Origin: an uncultured Kineosporia sp.
Lineage (GTDB): Bacteria > Actinomycetota > Actinomycetes > Actinomycetales > Kineosporiaceae
DNA length: 37,554 bases
Assembly (NCBI GenBank): GCA_937859855.1
Contig: CALMAR010000399.1
Span: 1-37,554, forward strand
Direction of reading: 5' to 3'
Positions 9,240-17,327 of this stretch are shown piece after piece. Position numbers and translations under genes: made by a program. Under the pieces are notes generated by a model. That model had not been told where the DNA came from, made no database searches, and saw only the letters and a program-made list of their open reading frames with translations. Position 1 is the first letter of the stretch, and each line of letters opens with the position of its first letter.

Positions 9240-9284
9240 CTTCCTAAACCGTGTGTCGGAGGTTCGATCCCTCTCGGGGGCACC
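9240..9284 (+). other. 3' half of tRNA-Arg(CCT); probable attachment-site remnant
   Basis: The stretch reads as a tRNA from the anticodon loop (TTCCTAA, anticodon CCT) through the variable region, a T arm (GGAGG-TTCGATC-CCTCT) and the 3' acceptor strand CGGGGGC (9275-9281) with discriminator A and CC. The expected 5' GCCCCCG strand and a normal D arm are missing: upstream is GCCCGGG with two acceptor mismatches and too few bases for a D arm. Integrative elements often duplicate the 3' end of a tRNA gene, which explains a 3'-only copy beside an integrase remnant. It is not a working tRNA. Confidence 0.7.
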
Positions 9285-9289
9285 GCTCT

Positions 9290-9990
9290 CACCAGGCATT
9301 ATGCCTCGGACAAGGTCCGGACGCGCCTGCAAGACGAGGTTGACGAACGGCGCGATCCCAACAACCAAGGCGAGGCTAAATCAGCTTCTCGACCACTACC
9401 TCGACGTGCTGGACGTCGAGCCAACCACCCGAACCCGTTACGAGGGCGTCATTCAGCGGCACATCCGACCAGCCACGGGACAGCTTCCGCTCAGCAAGGT
9501 GGACAGCGCCATGCTGGACCGTTTCTACGCCCAGCTGCGCCGCTGCCGGGAGCGTTGCGACGGCACGCGGTGCACATGAAGCACCGAATCAGCGGTCGCA
9601 CGAATGCGACGAGCAATGCGAGCGGGTCCCCTGCAAGCCGCTGTCGTCGTCCTCAATCCGGGCAACACACTGGATTCGGTTTGCCGCATTCAATCGGGCT
9701 GTTCGGGGGCGCTGGATCAATCGCAATCCGATCGACAACACCGAGCCACCGCCGCCGGTTCGATCGAATCCTTCGCCCCCCTCCCGCCGAAGCGACCCAG
9801 CTGCTTCGGCGAATCATGGAAAGACCGGACTGGGCGCGTTCGTGTGGACCGCGATGACGACAGGCGCTCGGCGCGGCGAACTCTGTGCGCTGCTGCGTAA
9901 GGACGTCGACCTGAAGGCAAAGGTGCTCCCAACACCGTCGCCACCACTTGGGACTCGTCGAGGACTCGGTTTAGCATGTGCCCTCCGGGC
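9290..9990 (+). pseudogene. tyrosine-recombinase integrase, frameshifted remnant
   Basis: Pieces of one phage-type integrase can be read across different frames. In order these are RLQDEVDERRDPNN, then the SAM-like core-binding domain (LLDHYLDVLDVEPTTRTRY through LDRFYAQLRRC), then CKPLSSSSIRATHWI and AFNRAVRGRWINRNPID in another frame. After these come ERPDWA and finally the Arg box MTTGARRGELCAL with KDVDL. The C-terminal His-x-x-Arg and Tyr parts are absent. At least three frameshifts and both ends are lost, so it cannot be functional. It lies immediately after the tRNA-Arg remnant, as integrase genes usually do. Confidence 0.85.
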
Positions 9991-10061
9991 GAATCCGAGA
10001 CGGTTCAGATCGAGGTATCCGCACATGCCGCAGGTAATCGGAACGTCTCAAGCCTGATCGT

Positions 10062-11450
10062 CTAGTCAAGCGACCGGATCACGCGGACGACCTGGTTGGC
10101 CACCCGTTCGGCCGAGCCTCTGGCGAAGGACCCGTCCAGCGCCTCGTAGGTGACGTGGTCGTAGTTCCACTTCGCGGGCATGTTCTTGGCGCCGCCCTCG
10201 AACATTGATGCAACGAATGTGTGTGCGAATGCGGATTGCTGCTTGATAAAGTCCGCGGTCGTTGTCGATAGTTCGGGCTCAGCTCCGGCGATGACGCCGT
10301 TGCCTGCCCTCAGCACCCAGATCGGCGTGGTGGTGGTGCCAGTGATGGAGAAGTCCGCGGTCTTGACCGGGCCTTGAACGTGTGGTGGATTGTCGCTGTT
10401 GACCGTGATCTGGTCGATCACCAATCGTAGCGAGGAATCGCGGCTGGTCCGGATGGTCTGGGCGACACGGACAACCTCGGTGCCTAAGCGCTCGCCCTGG
10501 ACGGTCAGCAGCAGGAACCCGGCGTCGTGTGCGTCGGTGTCGTACGCCCAGTTCCTGTTCTTGTCGATGGTGTATCGCTTCGATCGAAAAGCCGGGAACT
10601 GATCACCGCAAGCACCGACGATCCAGAAGGCGATCGCCCCCGGGTACTGCGCCTCGACGTGCGCTGTGGCGGCCCCGGCCAGGTCGGCGGTGATCGGTAG
10701 GTCACCACTGGCCATGACCGAGTCCTGCATCACGCACGACTGCACGTTGTAGTTGATCAGTACGGCGATCGGGTTTCCATCGGTGCCATTGATCCGTGCG
10801 ACGCCGACGCGCTTGTCCGAGGGCAGCAATTCGTTAGTACCCAGCCAGTAGCCGTCAGCGGTGTCGACGTTGCGGTTGACGTTGACGTCACACCTTCCGG
10901 TGCCGTATCCAATCGTGGCGGTCTGCAGGCTGGAAACGGCTGCGTCCACAGCGTCTTTGGCCGCAGCGGTGATGTTGCCGATCCAGGTGGCCTCCTGTGC
11001 CGATGACGTGGATGGCATCACGTGCGGAGCCGAGAAGCTGTGCGTGACCGTGACGATGATGTCGGACGATGCGACTCCGGACGCAGCACTGACGACGGTA
11101 CGGATGTCCGTGATCGCTTCTTCGCTGATCGAGGTGAGGTCGAGGACGATGAAGGCCACACGACGAGCCTTGTTCTCCAGCAGTAACACCTTGACGAAGA
11201 GGTCGTCGTGCACTGTGGTGAAGTTGTCGAGCGGCAACAATGACGCCGGAATACTGATGGCAGCCTTTCCAGCTCCGACGCTGAGCGCATTGGTGCTCGC
11301 GGCGGCCATGGCCGGCGAATCAAGCGCCGATACCAGCGTGGCCGAGGTCAGTGCCGTGGCGCTTCCGGCGACCAAGAATGAGCGCCGGCTCAGTCCTGGA
11401 ACTTCTCGGGCGGCCTGATTCAGGTTCGATTGTCTATCCGTAGACGCCAC
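10062..11450 (-). CDS. Tat-exported neutral/alkaline ceramidase-like hydrolase
   Basis: A 462-residue protein with a twin-arginine signal (SRRSFLVAGSA, residues 21-31, then a hydrophobic stretch to about 50). The mature part resembles the N-terminal domain of neutral/alkaline non-lysosomal ceramidases: VGAGKAAISIPASLLPL, VLDLTSISEEA, and a THSFSAPH segment (His137, His143) where the family has zinc-binding His residues. A later GACGDQFPAF corresponds to the family's GxxGD block. It is shorter than true ceramidases and lacks a recognisable C-terminal domain, so the amide or ester substrate is open. The start is GTG, with AAAGGA about 12 nt upstream. It lies 52 bp downstream of the esterase and is probably co-transcribed with it. 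Confidence 0.75.
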   Translation of the reverse strand: MASTDRQSNLNQAAREVPGLSRRSFLVAGSATALTSATLVSALDSPAMAAASTNALSVGAGKAAISIPASLLPLDNFTTVHDDLFVKVLLLENKARRVAFIVLDLTSISEEAITDIRTVVSAASGVASSDIIVTVTHSFSAPHVMPSTSSAQEATWIGNITAAAKDAVDAAVSSLQTATIGYGTGRCDVNVNRNVDTADGYWLGTNELLPSDKRVGVARINGTDGNPIAVLINYNVQSCVMQDSVMASGDLPITADLAGAATAHVEAQYPGAIAFWIVGACGDQFPAFRSKRYTIDKNRNWAYDTDAHDAGFLLLTVQGERLGTEVVRVAQTIRTSRDSSLRLVIDQITVNSDNPPHVQGPVKTADFSITGTTTTPIWVLRAGNGVIAGAEPELSTTTADFIKQQSAFAHTFVASMFEGGAKNMPAKWNYDHVTYEALDGSFARGSAERVANQVVRVIRSLD

Positions 11451-11502
11451 GGCAGTACTGTCCTTTCATCTATTTTCTCCGACAGAATTCCCAGCTACTC
11501 TT

Positions 11503-12873
11503 TTACAGGGACTGCCGCATGATCCAAGCCCGGATACTTGGAATGTCGTAAGCGACCTGCCAGGTGGCGGGGTGCTCCATAGTTTTTCCGGACTTGACGG
11601 CCGGCAGGGTGCCGGCCGTGAAGTGGGCGTAGTTGATCGGTGCGTGTTGCGCCAATAAGGCCCTGACGTCGGCGGCGAACTCCAGGCCAGTGGAGGATCC
11701 GTCCCATTGCGCCTGCGCGACCTTGGTTCCCAGTCCTTTCACGACGGACATGATCTGATTCTCAGTCGGGAATGCTTTGGTGTCGCCTTCGGAGACGGTG
11801 ACCCACAGCTTCTTGCGCGCCAGGGGGGCAGCCTGATCGGCGGGCCACTGCCCAGCCACTACATAGGACGCCGCCAGCAGATCGGGATACTTGATGTTGA
11901 TTCCCAGCGTCATCATCGCGCCCATGGACTGACCGGTCGAGTAGATGCGGTCCGGGTCCACGTTGTACGTGCTGGCGACCGCCTTCAGCAGGTTTACCGT
12001 CGCATCGAAGTACGTGGAGGGCTTGTAGTCGTCGGCGATGACGACTTCGGGGTACTCAGGCGCGAGGACGAAGCAGGGGTGCTTCGCCTGGTCCTCGGGG
12101 CTGGCCCATGAGGTGGCACCGTTGCCCTGCACGAGCGGGCCCAGGGTGGGCACGGCGATCACCCCGGCGTCATGCATAAAGAGGACGAGTGGGTAACGCT
12201 TTCCGGGCCGCATGTGCTTCGGCTTGAACAGGTTGTAGGTGAGCGTGCGGCTGGTGGCCGGGTCGGTGTAGGAGAACTGCTCGAAGTCGTCGACGATCAG
12301 GTTCTTGACCTTGTTCGTGATCAGGGCCGTCGTGCTGTCCGCGGCGTACCGGTGTCCGTCGGTAGTGACGACGGCGGAAACCTGAAGAACGGTGGCAGAC
12401 GCGGGCACGATCTTGTTGCCGGGTGTGTTGTCACCAACTTGAGGGCCACCTGGTCCCGGGCCGCCGCCTGATCCGTCGTGCGGGAGCGGAACCCACAGCA
12501 GCGCAGCCGCGTCTTCCGGGGAGAGTTCGACCACCACGAACCGCCCGTCGCGGCCATGGCCGCTGATGTCACCGGTGTGACTGGCGTAGACCTTGGTGAT
12601 GGTTCGATCGATCACCTTGAAGGTGGACGCCGACAATTGCGAACCCCTGATCGCCCGATCGAATTCGATCACGAGCGCAATCAACTTCTGACCATCACCG
12701 AAGACCTGAGTGACGGCCGTGACCGACTCGACATGGGACGAGCCATATCCATGCAAACTCACATTGGGATTGGATGCCGCAATTGCGCCTCCACCCGAGA
12801 GTTCGGCCGCGCCCGTCGCTAGGGCGACGCCAGTGCCGACCGATGCCACGATAAACGAGCGCCGATCAATCAT
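11503..12873 (-). CDS. Tat-exported alpha/beta-hydrolase esterase (PHB-depolymerase/LpqC-like)
   Basis: A 456-residue secreted hydrolase. It starts IDRRSFIVASVGTG, a Tat-type signal. A beta-rich N-terminal domain (about 40-220) is followed by an alpha/beta hydrolase domain with the nucleophile motif GQSMG at about 311-316, PLVLFMHDAG as oxyanion region, and candidate acid and His residues downstream (EGDTKAF, EHPATW). ATG 12873 follows GGAGG by 6 nt; the reading frame stays open for 44 codons upstream without a good start. It probably cleaves an ester or polyester outside the cell. Being next to the catabolic cluster, it may release that cluster's substrate, but no direct link is visible. Confidence 0.78.
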   Translation of the reverse strand: MIDRRSFIVASVGTGVALATGAAELSGGGAIAASNPNVSLHGYGSSHVESVTAVTQVFGDGQKLIALVIEFDRAIRGSQLSASTFKVIDRTITKVYASHTGDISGHGRDGRFVVVELSPEDAAALLWVPLPHDGSGGGPGPGGPQVGDNTPGNKIVPASATVLQVSAVVTTDGHRYAADSTTALITNKVKNLIVDDFEQFSYTDPATSRTLTYNLFKPKHMRPGKRYPLVLFMHDAGVIAVPTLGPLVQGNGATSWASPEDQAKHPCFVLAPEYPEVVIADDYKPSTYFDATVNLLKAVASTYNVDPDRIYSTGQSMGAMMTLGINIKYPDLLAASYVVAGQWPADQAAPLARKKLWVTVSEGDTKAFPTENQIMSVVKGLGTKVAQAQWDGSSTGLEFAADVRALLAQHAPINYAHFTAGTLPAVKSGKTMEHPATWQVAYDIPSIRAWIMRQSL

Positions 12874-13047
12874 CAGGCCTCCAGAATTGCAGGCGCCACA
12901 ATCGGGACGGCCCCGAAGGCCTTCTCTCAATGGGCGCGATATGTACCAATAGTGTGACGAGGCAGAAAACATGTCGTCAACGGAAGCGGCGAGGCATAGG
13001 CCCACAGAATGTGCACGCTTAGCTGAACAGATGCCGGGTGCCGGACG

Positions 13048-13250
13048 TCAGTCCTGCAGGTTCTGGTCCGACCAGGCGCTGATGATGCGGGCTGCCCGGC
13101 GAGCCTGGCCCGTTGCACCCATCAGGTGATCCGACCCTTCGAGGGCGATGAAGCTACGGGTAGGGCGCCGCCGCGGAAGATGCTGGTGGCGTTGTCGATA
13201 CTGACGAATGAAGGCTCGTTTCAAGGTGAGCGCCTTCCCGACAAGCCATT
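13048..13250 (-). pseudogene. alpha/beta-hydrolase C-terminal remnant
   Basis: Two frames together read like the end of an alpha/beta hydrolase of the hydrolase/OsmC-associated type. SIDNATSIFRGG is in one frame; RSFIALEGSDHLMG and ARIISAWSDQNLQD, ending at a stop, are in the next. The ExxDH segment matches the conserved catalytic-His region. A frameshift near 13165 separates the two parts, and no 5' half is found upstream. The call rests on these short motifs only. Confidence 0.45.
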
Positions 13251-13435
13251 TGGGCCGCACCGTCGGCGAGTGCCCAGTCCACCAGTGCGCGGTAGTGCGC
13301 TCCACGTCCTTGGGCTCACTGGGTGGCCCCGATTGTGACCAGGCCCTTCGCACTAGGAACCCGGAGCGCCACTAACATGACGGCGGCACCGCCGATCAGG
13401 ATTCCGGGTGCTCTACCTTGTTCGGTCAGGAACTA

Positions 13436-13640
13436 CGCCGCGCGGATGGTGTCCTCCACCTTCACGGTGAACGACCCGTCACCCCAGTCGCCGCTGGAGT
13501 CTCCGAGGCGGAGACTGTCGGAAGCGCAACATTCCAAGCCCTCGGCGGCCAGTTGCTTGCACGTTCGTGCCGCGGCAGGCGAATCTTTGCTCAGCGCGAC
13601 CCCTTCGGCGAACACACCCAGCCGCGGGCCGGGGATGCCG
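13436..13640 (-). pseudogene. unidentified C-terminal gene fragment
   Basis: The minus strand reads a protein-like tail (GVFAEGVALSKDSPAAAR, then SLRLGDSSGDWGDGSF, ending VKVEDTIRAA and a stop) with normal actinobacterial codon use. The same frame upstream turns into antisense of the LysR gene. No start or ribosome binding site is seen and I do not recognise the family. It is most likely the broken end of a lost gene; 13250-13435 holds nothing else I can identify. Confidence 0.35.
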
Positions 13641-13694
13641 GCGCGTCGATGAGTCCCGCCAGCTGTGTCTGCGGCTGCTGGGAACCAGACTGGC

Positions 13695-14621
13695 TCAGCC
13701 AACGCGCACGCCGCCACATCGTTCAGCAACGGTGGCGTCCCGGAACCATGCGCACACGTAGTCCAGGAGCACGCGGACCTTGCGCGGCGTCCGCTGCCCC
13801 GGGCTGTAGATGGCGGAGAGGGCCCGATCCGGGACACCGAACTCGGGAAGCAACATCTGAAGCGCGCCGTCCGCGAGCTGCTGCTCGACGAGTCGGCGCG
13901 GCAACAGCGCGATCCCCCGGCCGAGAGTGACAGCCTTCTGCAGCGCGACGTACGAGTTCGAGCTGAAGGCCACCTTTCGCACCTTATGGGAGGCGCCCAT
14001 CGAACCGTGCCCAATCCTCCAGACCAGGTCGCTGTCGTGCACCAGGCAGTCGTGGTCTCCCAGCCCTAGGGGATGCGTGGGGGCGCCATACCGATCCACA
14101 TAAGCTGTGGAAGCACAGAGCACAAACGGCAGATCCGCGATGTGTCGCAGACGCACACGCGAATCGCGCACCTCGCGAGCATGGAAGGCGACGTCGAAGC
14201 CGGTGTCGAGGAAGTCGTAGACCCGGTCCGACACCCCGCCCAGTTCGAGCCGCACACTGATCTTGGGATGAGCGACCGCGAACTCGGCGATGGCGTCGCC
14301 CAGATCCAGCGAGCCGATCCACTTGGGACAGATCAGCGACAGCTGCCCCTCGGGGAGGTCCTGGGTCTGGGACATGGCCTGGTCCTGGCCATCGATCTCG
14401 TCGAGGATGCGCCGGGCGAACTCCCAGTAGCGCTTACCCGGTTCGGTGAGGCTGATCGAACGCGCGGTCCGGTTCACCAACCGGACGCCAACCTGGCGTT
14501 CGAGGTCGGCGACGTGGCGCGAGACGAGGGATCCAGAGATGCCGAGGGTGTGAGCGGCCTCCCGGAAGCTCTCTCCTGCGGCGATCGTGACGAAACTGCG
14601 CATCACGAGCAATCGATCCAT
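13695..14621 (-). CDS. LysR-family transcriptional regulator
   Basis: A 308-residue LTTR. The winged helix-turn-helix occupies residues 1-60 (SFREAAHTLGISGSLVSRHV ... LVNRTARSISLTEPGK), then a linker helix and a two-lobed ligand-binding domain from about 90. The start ATG 14621 is preceded by GGGGAAG; the open frame continues upstream through an unrelated transporter remnant, so the longer start is rejected. It is encoded just downstream of the leftward catabolic operon and in the same direction, separated by about 190 bp. It could sense a pathway compound or belong to the decayed MFS gene beside it. Confidence 0.88.
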   Translation of the reverse strand: MDRLLVMRSFVTIAAGESFREAAHTLGISGSLVSRHVADLERQVGVRLVNRTARSISLTEPGKRYWEFARRILDEIDGQDQAMSQTQDLPEGQLSLICPKWIGSLDLGDAIAEFAVAHPKISVRLELGGVSDRVYDFLDTGFDVAFHAREVRDSRVRLRHIADLPFVLCASTAYVDRYGAPTHPLGLGDHDCLVHDSDLVWRIGHGSMGASHKVRKVAFSSNSYVALQKAVTLGRGIALLPRRLVEQQLADGALQMLLPEFGVPDRALSAIYSPGQRTPRKVRVLLDYVCAWFRDATVAERCGGVRVG

Positions 14622-14678
14622 CGACTTCCCCGTTCTCCTGTGCTGCCCGAGGGGGCACTGACTGCGATGACGCCGGTC

Positions 14679-14810
14679 GAGCTGGATCCGCGGGAGTGAG
14701 GGTGTGTACCCGTCGACCGAGAAGGGGGCGATCGCCGTCGGCAGGGCCAGGACGGCCAGGAGCGGACCCCGTCGCGACCGACCGACTTGCTGAGCGACCG
14801 GTCCGGACAT
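14679..14810 (-). pseudogene. MFS (Bcr/CflA-type) transporter, N-terminal stub
   Basis: On the minus strand, MSGPVAQQVG followed by PLLAVLALPTAIAPFSVDGYTPSLPRI matches the first helix and loop of Bcr/CflA drug-efflux MFS proteins, where PxxxDxYxPxxP is the signature. The match stops after about 45 residues and the frame then runs into the LysR upstream region. The rest of the transporter is gone, so this is a deletion remnant. Confidence 0.5.
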
Positions 14811-14814
14811 CGGT

Positions 14815-15225
14815 TCAGCGCCCGTCGTCCAGCACCGCGATGAAGTCGCACTGGATAAGCATGTCGCCATCAAGATCGGCGGCCAAAGCGTGTCGCGCGG
14901 GACGCGAGTCCGGGTCCGGGAACATCGCTTCCCACTCCCGGTTGAGCGCGTCCCGGTCGCGGTACTCGCGCAGCCAGACCGTCATCTTCACAATGTCGCC
15001 GGTCGTGCCGCCCGCGGCGGCCACCACCTGGCGGATGTACTGAAAGATGTTGGCACACTGGGAATCGAGGTCCGGTGGCAGCTGGCCGGAGTGCGAATCA
15101 CGGCCAGTGATCGCGCCGGAGAAGACGAACGGGCCGATCCTTGAGGCAGCCGGCAACGGGTTGGCATGGCTGAATCCGCTGACGTAGATGCTCTTGCGGC
15201 GCGGCGCGCCGTCCCGCTTGTCCAT
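14815..15225 (-). CDS. RidA/YjgF-family protein
   Basis: A 136-residue RidA-superfamily protein (trimeric, cytosolic). It contains RIGPFVFSGAITG, a long helix FQYIRQVVAAAG, and Arg111 in the RPARHALAADL strand, at the position of the Arg that polarises the substrate in imine/enamine deaminases. GGGAGG lies 5 nt before ATG 15225. It is last in the leftward operon, 40 bp after the FAH-family gene. RidA homologues in catabolic clusters hydrolyse reactive enamines or related intermediates, so a nitrogen-containing substrate is possible. That is inference. Confidence 0.88.
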   Translation of the reverse strand: MDKRDGAPRRKSIYVSGFSHANPLPAASRIGPFVFSGAITGRDSHSGQLPPDLDSQCANIFQYIRQVVAAAGGTTGDIVKMTVWLREYRDRDALNREWEAMFPDPDSRPARHALAADLDGDMLIQCDFIAVLDDGR

Positions 15226-15265
15226 CCGACCTCCCTCGTGAACCTGGGGCTTGCCGTCTCTTCGA

Positions 15266-16114
15266 TCAATCGGCGGCGACGACCCGGTTCTCAATCGCGC
15301 CGAGTCCGTCGATCTCGGCTCGTACGACGTCGCCATGATGCAGCCACCGTCTGGCCGGAGCGCCGATCCCCGCTGGGGTGCCGGTGGCGATGATGTCGCC
15401 AGGCATCAGGGTCATGACGGTGGTGAGTTCAGCGATCTGGGCCCAGATGTTGTGGATCATGTCGTCGGTCGACCAGTTCTGACGTTCCTCGCCGTTCACG
15501 GTGAGCCGCATCCGCAGGTCGTGCGGGTCGGCGATCTCGTCGTCCGTGGTCAGCCACGGACCCATGGGTCCATGGGTGTCGAACGACTTCCCGAGGGTGA
15601 AGGTGGGTGACCGCTGCATGAGCCAGTCCCGCACGGACACGTCGTTGGTGACCAGGTATCCGGCGACCACCGATCGGGCGTTCGCCGCGGAGACGTTGCG
15701 GCAGCGGGTCCCGATCACCACCCCGAGCTCGATCTCGTAATCGAGCTGTTCGGAGACAATGGGTTTGACGATGTCGTCGTACGGGCCGGTGATGCACGAG
15801 ACCTGCTTGTTGAACCACAGTTGGTTGACCGGCACGGGAATCCCGGCTGCTCGGGCCTCTTCGGCGTGAGCCTTATAGTTCATTCCGATCGCCAGGTACT
15901 TCTGCGGGTCGTCGATGGGTGCTTCGAGGACGATGTCGGCCAAGGCGTGGCTGGGGCCGACTGCGGCCTCGAGTCCCGGTCGTAGCTCGGTCAGCCGCGC
16001 GAGGATCGCACGCAGCGAGTCACCCGCAACTGCACCCACCTCGACGATCCGGTCACCGTCGACACGGCCAAGCCGGACCGGTCCCCCAGCCGTGTGGAAG
16101 CGGGCGAGCTTCAT
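15266..16114 (-). CDS. fumarylacetoacetate hydrolase (FAH) family protein
   Basis: A 282-residue FAH-fold enzyme: YLAIGMNYKAHAEEA, FNKQVSCITGPYDDI, and the metal-ligand segment YEIELGVVIG with Glu127 and Glu129, followed by GYLVTNDVSVRDW and a closing MPGDIIATGTPAGIG. Members hydrolyse C-C bonds of acylpyruvates or decarboxylate/isomerise 5-oxopent-3-ene-type acids (HpaG-like). The ATG overlaps the stop of the NTF2-like gene by 4 nt. With the hydratase and aldolase on the opposite strand it forms a set resembling the lower homoprotocatechuate route. The exact reaction cannot be told from sequence. Confidence 0.9.
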   Translation of the reverse strand: MKLARFHTAGGPVRLGRVDGDRIVEVGAVAGDSLRAILARLTELRPGLEAAVGPSHALADIVLEAPIDDPQKYLAIGMNYKAHAEEARAAGIPVPVNQLWFNKQVSCITGPYDDIVKPIVSEQLDYEIELGVVIGTRCRNVSAANARSVVAGYLVTNDVSVRDWLMQRSPTFTLGKSFDTHGPMGPWLTTDDEIADPHDLRMRLTVNGEERQNWSTDDMIHNIWAQIAELTTVMTLMPGDIIATGTPAGIGAPARRWLHHGDVVRAEIDGLGAIENRVVAAD

Positions 16115-16533
16115 CGCTTGTCCTCGTTGTTGGGGATGGCCGGGGTGAGTTGGAAGTGCATGAAGCGCCAGCCGCGGTCGTCATGACGAAGGATCTGGGT
16201 AGCCACGCCGTCCAGGACGATCTCGCCGCCGTCCGGTGTCCGCATCCGGTTGTGCAGGGGCCCGACCACGATGGCGACATCGTTCATCACCCGGATGTGC
16301 AGCTCCCCCCGATCGACCGACAGGAACGCGCGCTTCTGGTCGATGTGCGCCAGCAGGCTCGGCCGGTCGTGGGTGAGGCCGGTGGAGTGGATGTGCACCA
16401 GGTCGTCCGCGAAGATCTCGCGGAGTTCGGCCAGGTCGACGGCGACGACTGCACGGCGGCGGCGATCCTCGACGGCCGTGATCGCAGCGACCGTGGCTGC
16501 GTCCGTATGGGTGGCTGAGCCGGTGCTGGTCAA
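16111..16533 (-). CDS. NTF2-like (SnoaL/DUF4440-type) protein
   Basis: About 140 residues with the cone-shaped NTF2-like pattern: helix AAITAVEDRRRRAVV, then DLAELREIFADDLVHIHSTG, then strands ending WRFMHFQLTPAI. Members act as small isomerases, cyclases or dehydratases, or as partners of oxygenases. I place the start at TTG 16533, which overlaps the SDR stop by 4 nt, because the frame has no ATG or GTG between the SDR stop and the domain. A longer form into the SDR gene is unlikely. The start is the weakest part of this call. Confidence 0.75.
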   Translation of the reverse strand: MTSTGSATHTDAATVAAITAVEDRRRRAVVAVDLAELREIFADDLVHIHSTGLTHDRPSLLAHIDQKRAFLSVDRGELHIRVMNDVAIVVGPLHNRMRTPDGGEIVLDGVATQILRHDDRGWRFMHFQLTPAIPNNEDKR

Positions 16534-17312
16534 ATCAGCCCCGGGTACGAGCCGCCGTCGAGCTGCAGATTCTGTCCCGAGATGTATCCGGCCTGTGCGC
16601 TGCACAGATAGGCGCAGGCGTCGCCGAACTCTTCCGGCCGGCCGAGCCGTTTCGCCGCGATGGTAGCGACGATTTGGCGGTAGGCCTCCTCGCGGCCAAT
16701 GCCGTCGGCAGCCATCCGCCGTTCGGCCATGAACTGCTGCCGGCGGGTGTCGAAACGTTCGGGCAGCAGGTTATTCACTGTGACGTTGTCGGCGACGACG
16801 TCGGCGCTGACCGACTTGCTGATCGCGGTCAGGGCGGCGCGCGCCGAGGTTGACAGGCCCATGTCGTACTTCGGTCCCTTGACCATGGCGGAGGTGATGT
16901 TCACGATGCGGCCAAAACGCCGCTCGCGCATCCCCGGGATGAATGCCCGCATCAGCTGCACCGCCGGGATCAGATTGGCCCGTACGGCTCCGAGCAGCGC
17001 CGTCTCGTCCCAGTCTTCGAGGCAACCCGGTGGCGGCCCGGCGTTGTTATTGACCAGGATGTCCGGCTCCGTCACGGCGCCGATGATCTCGTCCAGGCTC
17101 GCTCTCTTGGTCAGGTCGGCGGCGACGAAACTGACTCGGGCATCGGTGAAATCGGCGCGGATGCCGGCCACCGCCGCCCTCAGCCTGGTGACATCGCGGC
17201 CGTTCAGGACGACCGTCGCACCCTCACGCGCGAGGGCCCGGGCACAGGCCAGTCCGAGCCCCTGGGATGAAGCTGAGACGAAGGCGGTGCGCCCCGAGAT
17301 TCCGAGATCCAT
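16530..17312 (-). CDS. SDR-fold oxidoreductase-like protein with non-canonical active site
   Basis: A 260-residue short-chain dehydrogenase-fold protein. The cofactor loop is altered (SASSQGLG, residues 13-20, in place of TGxxxGxG). NNNAG (88-92) and Ser141 (NITSAM) are present, and it ends with the usual SGQNLQLDGGSYPG. Where the catalytic Tyr-x-x-x-Lys should be, about 13 residues after Ser141, it reads LSTSARAAL, so Ser154 and Arg158 replace the pair. This resembles the beta-ketoacyl-reductase-like SDR subgroup described as lacking the full catalytic tetrad. It lies 15 bp after the DUF3500 gene in the same operon. Confidence 0.87.
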   Translation of the reverse strand: MDLGISGRTAFVSASSQGLGLACARALAREGATVVLNGRDVTRLRAAVAGIRADFTDARVSFVAADLTKRASLDEIIGAVTEPDILVNNNAGPPPGCLEDWDETALLGAVRANLIPAVQLMRAFIPGMRERRFGRIVNITSAMVKGPKYDMGLSTSARAALTAISKSVSADVVADNVTVNNLLPERFDTRRQQFMAERRMAADGIGREEAYRQIVATIAAKRLGRPEEFGDACAYLCSAQAGYISGQNLQLDGGSYPGLI

Positions 17313-17327
17313 ACGGCAGTCCTTGCT

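Noticed and set aside
9210..9284. Complete functional tRNA-Arg
   Set aside because: The 5' acceptor strand has two mismatches and there is no room for a D arm; only the 3' half is tRNA-like.
9978..10065. Short plus-strand tail reading PPGESETVQIEVSAHAAG
   Set aside because: Looks like a protein C-terminus but is too short to assign and converges on the ceramidase-like gene; not listed as a gene.
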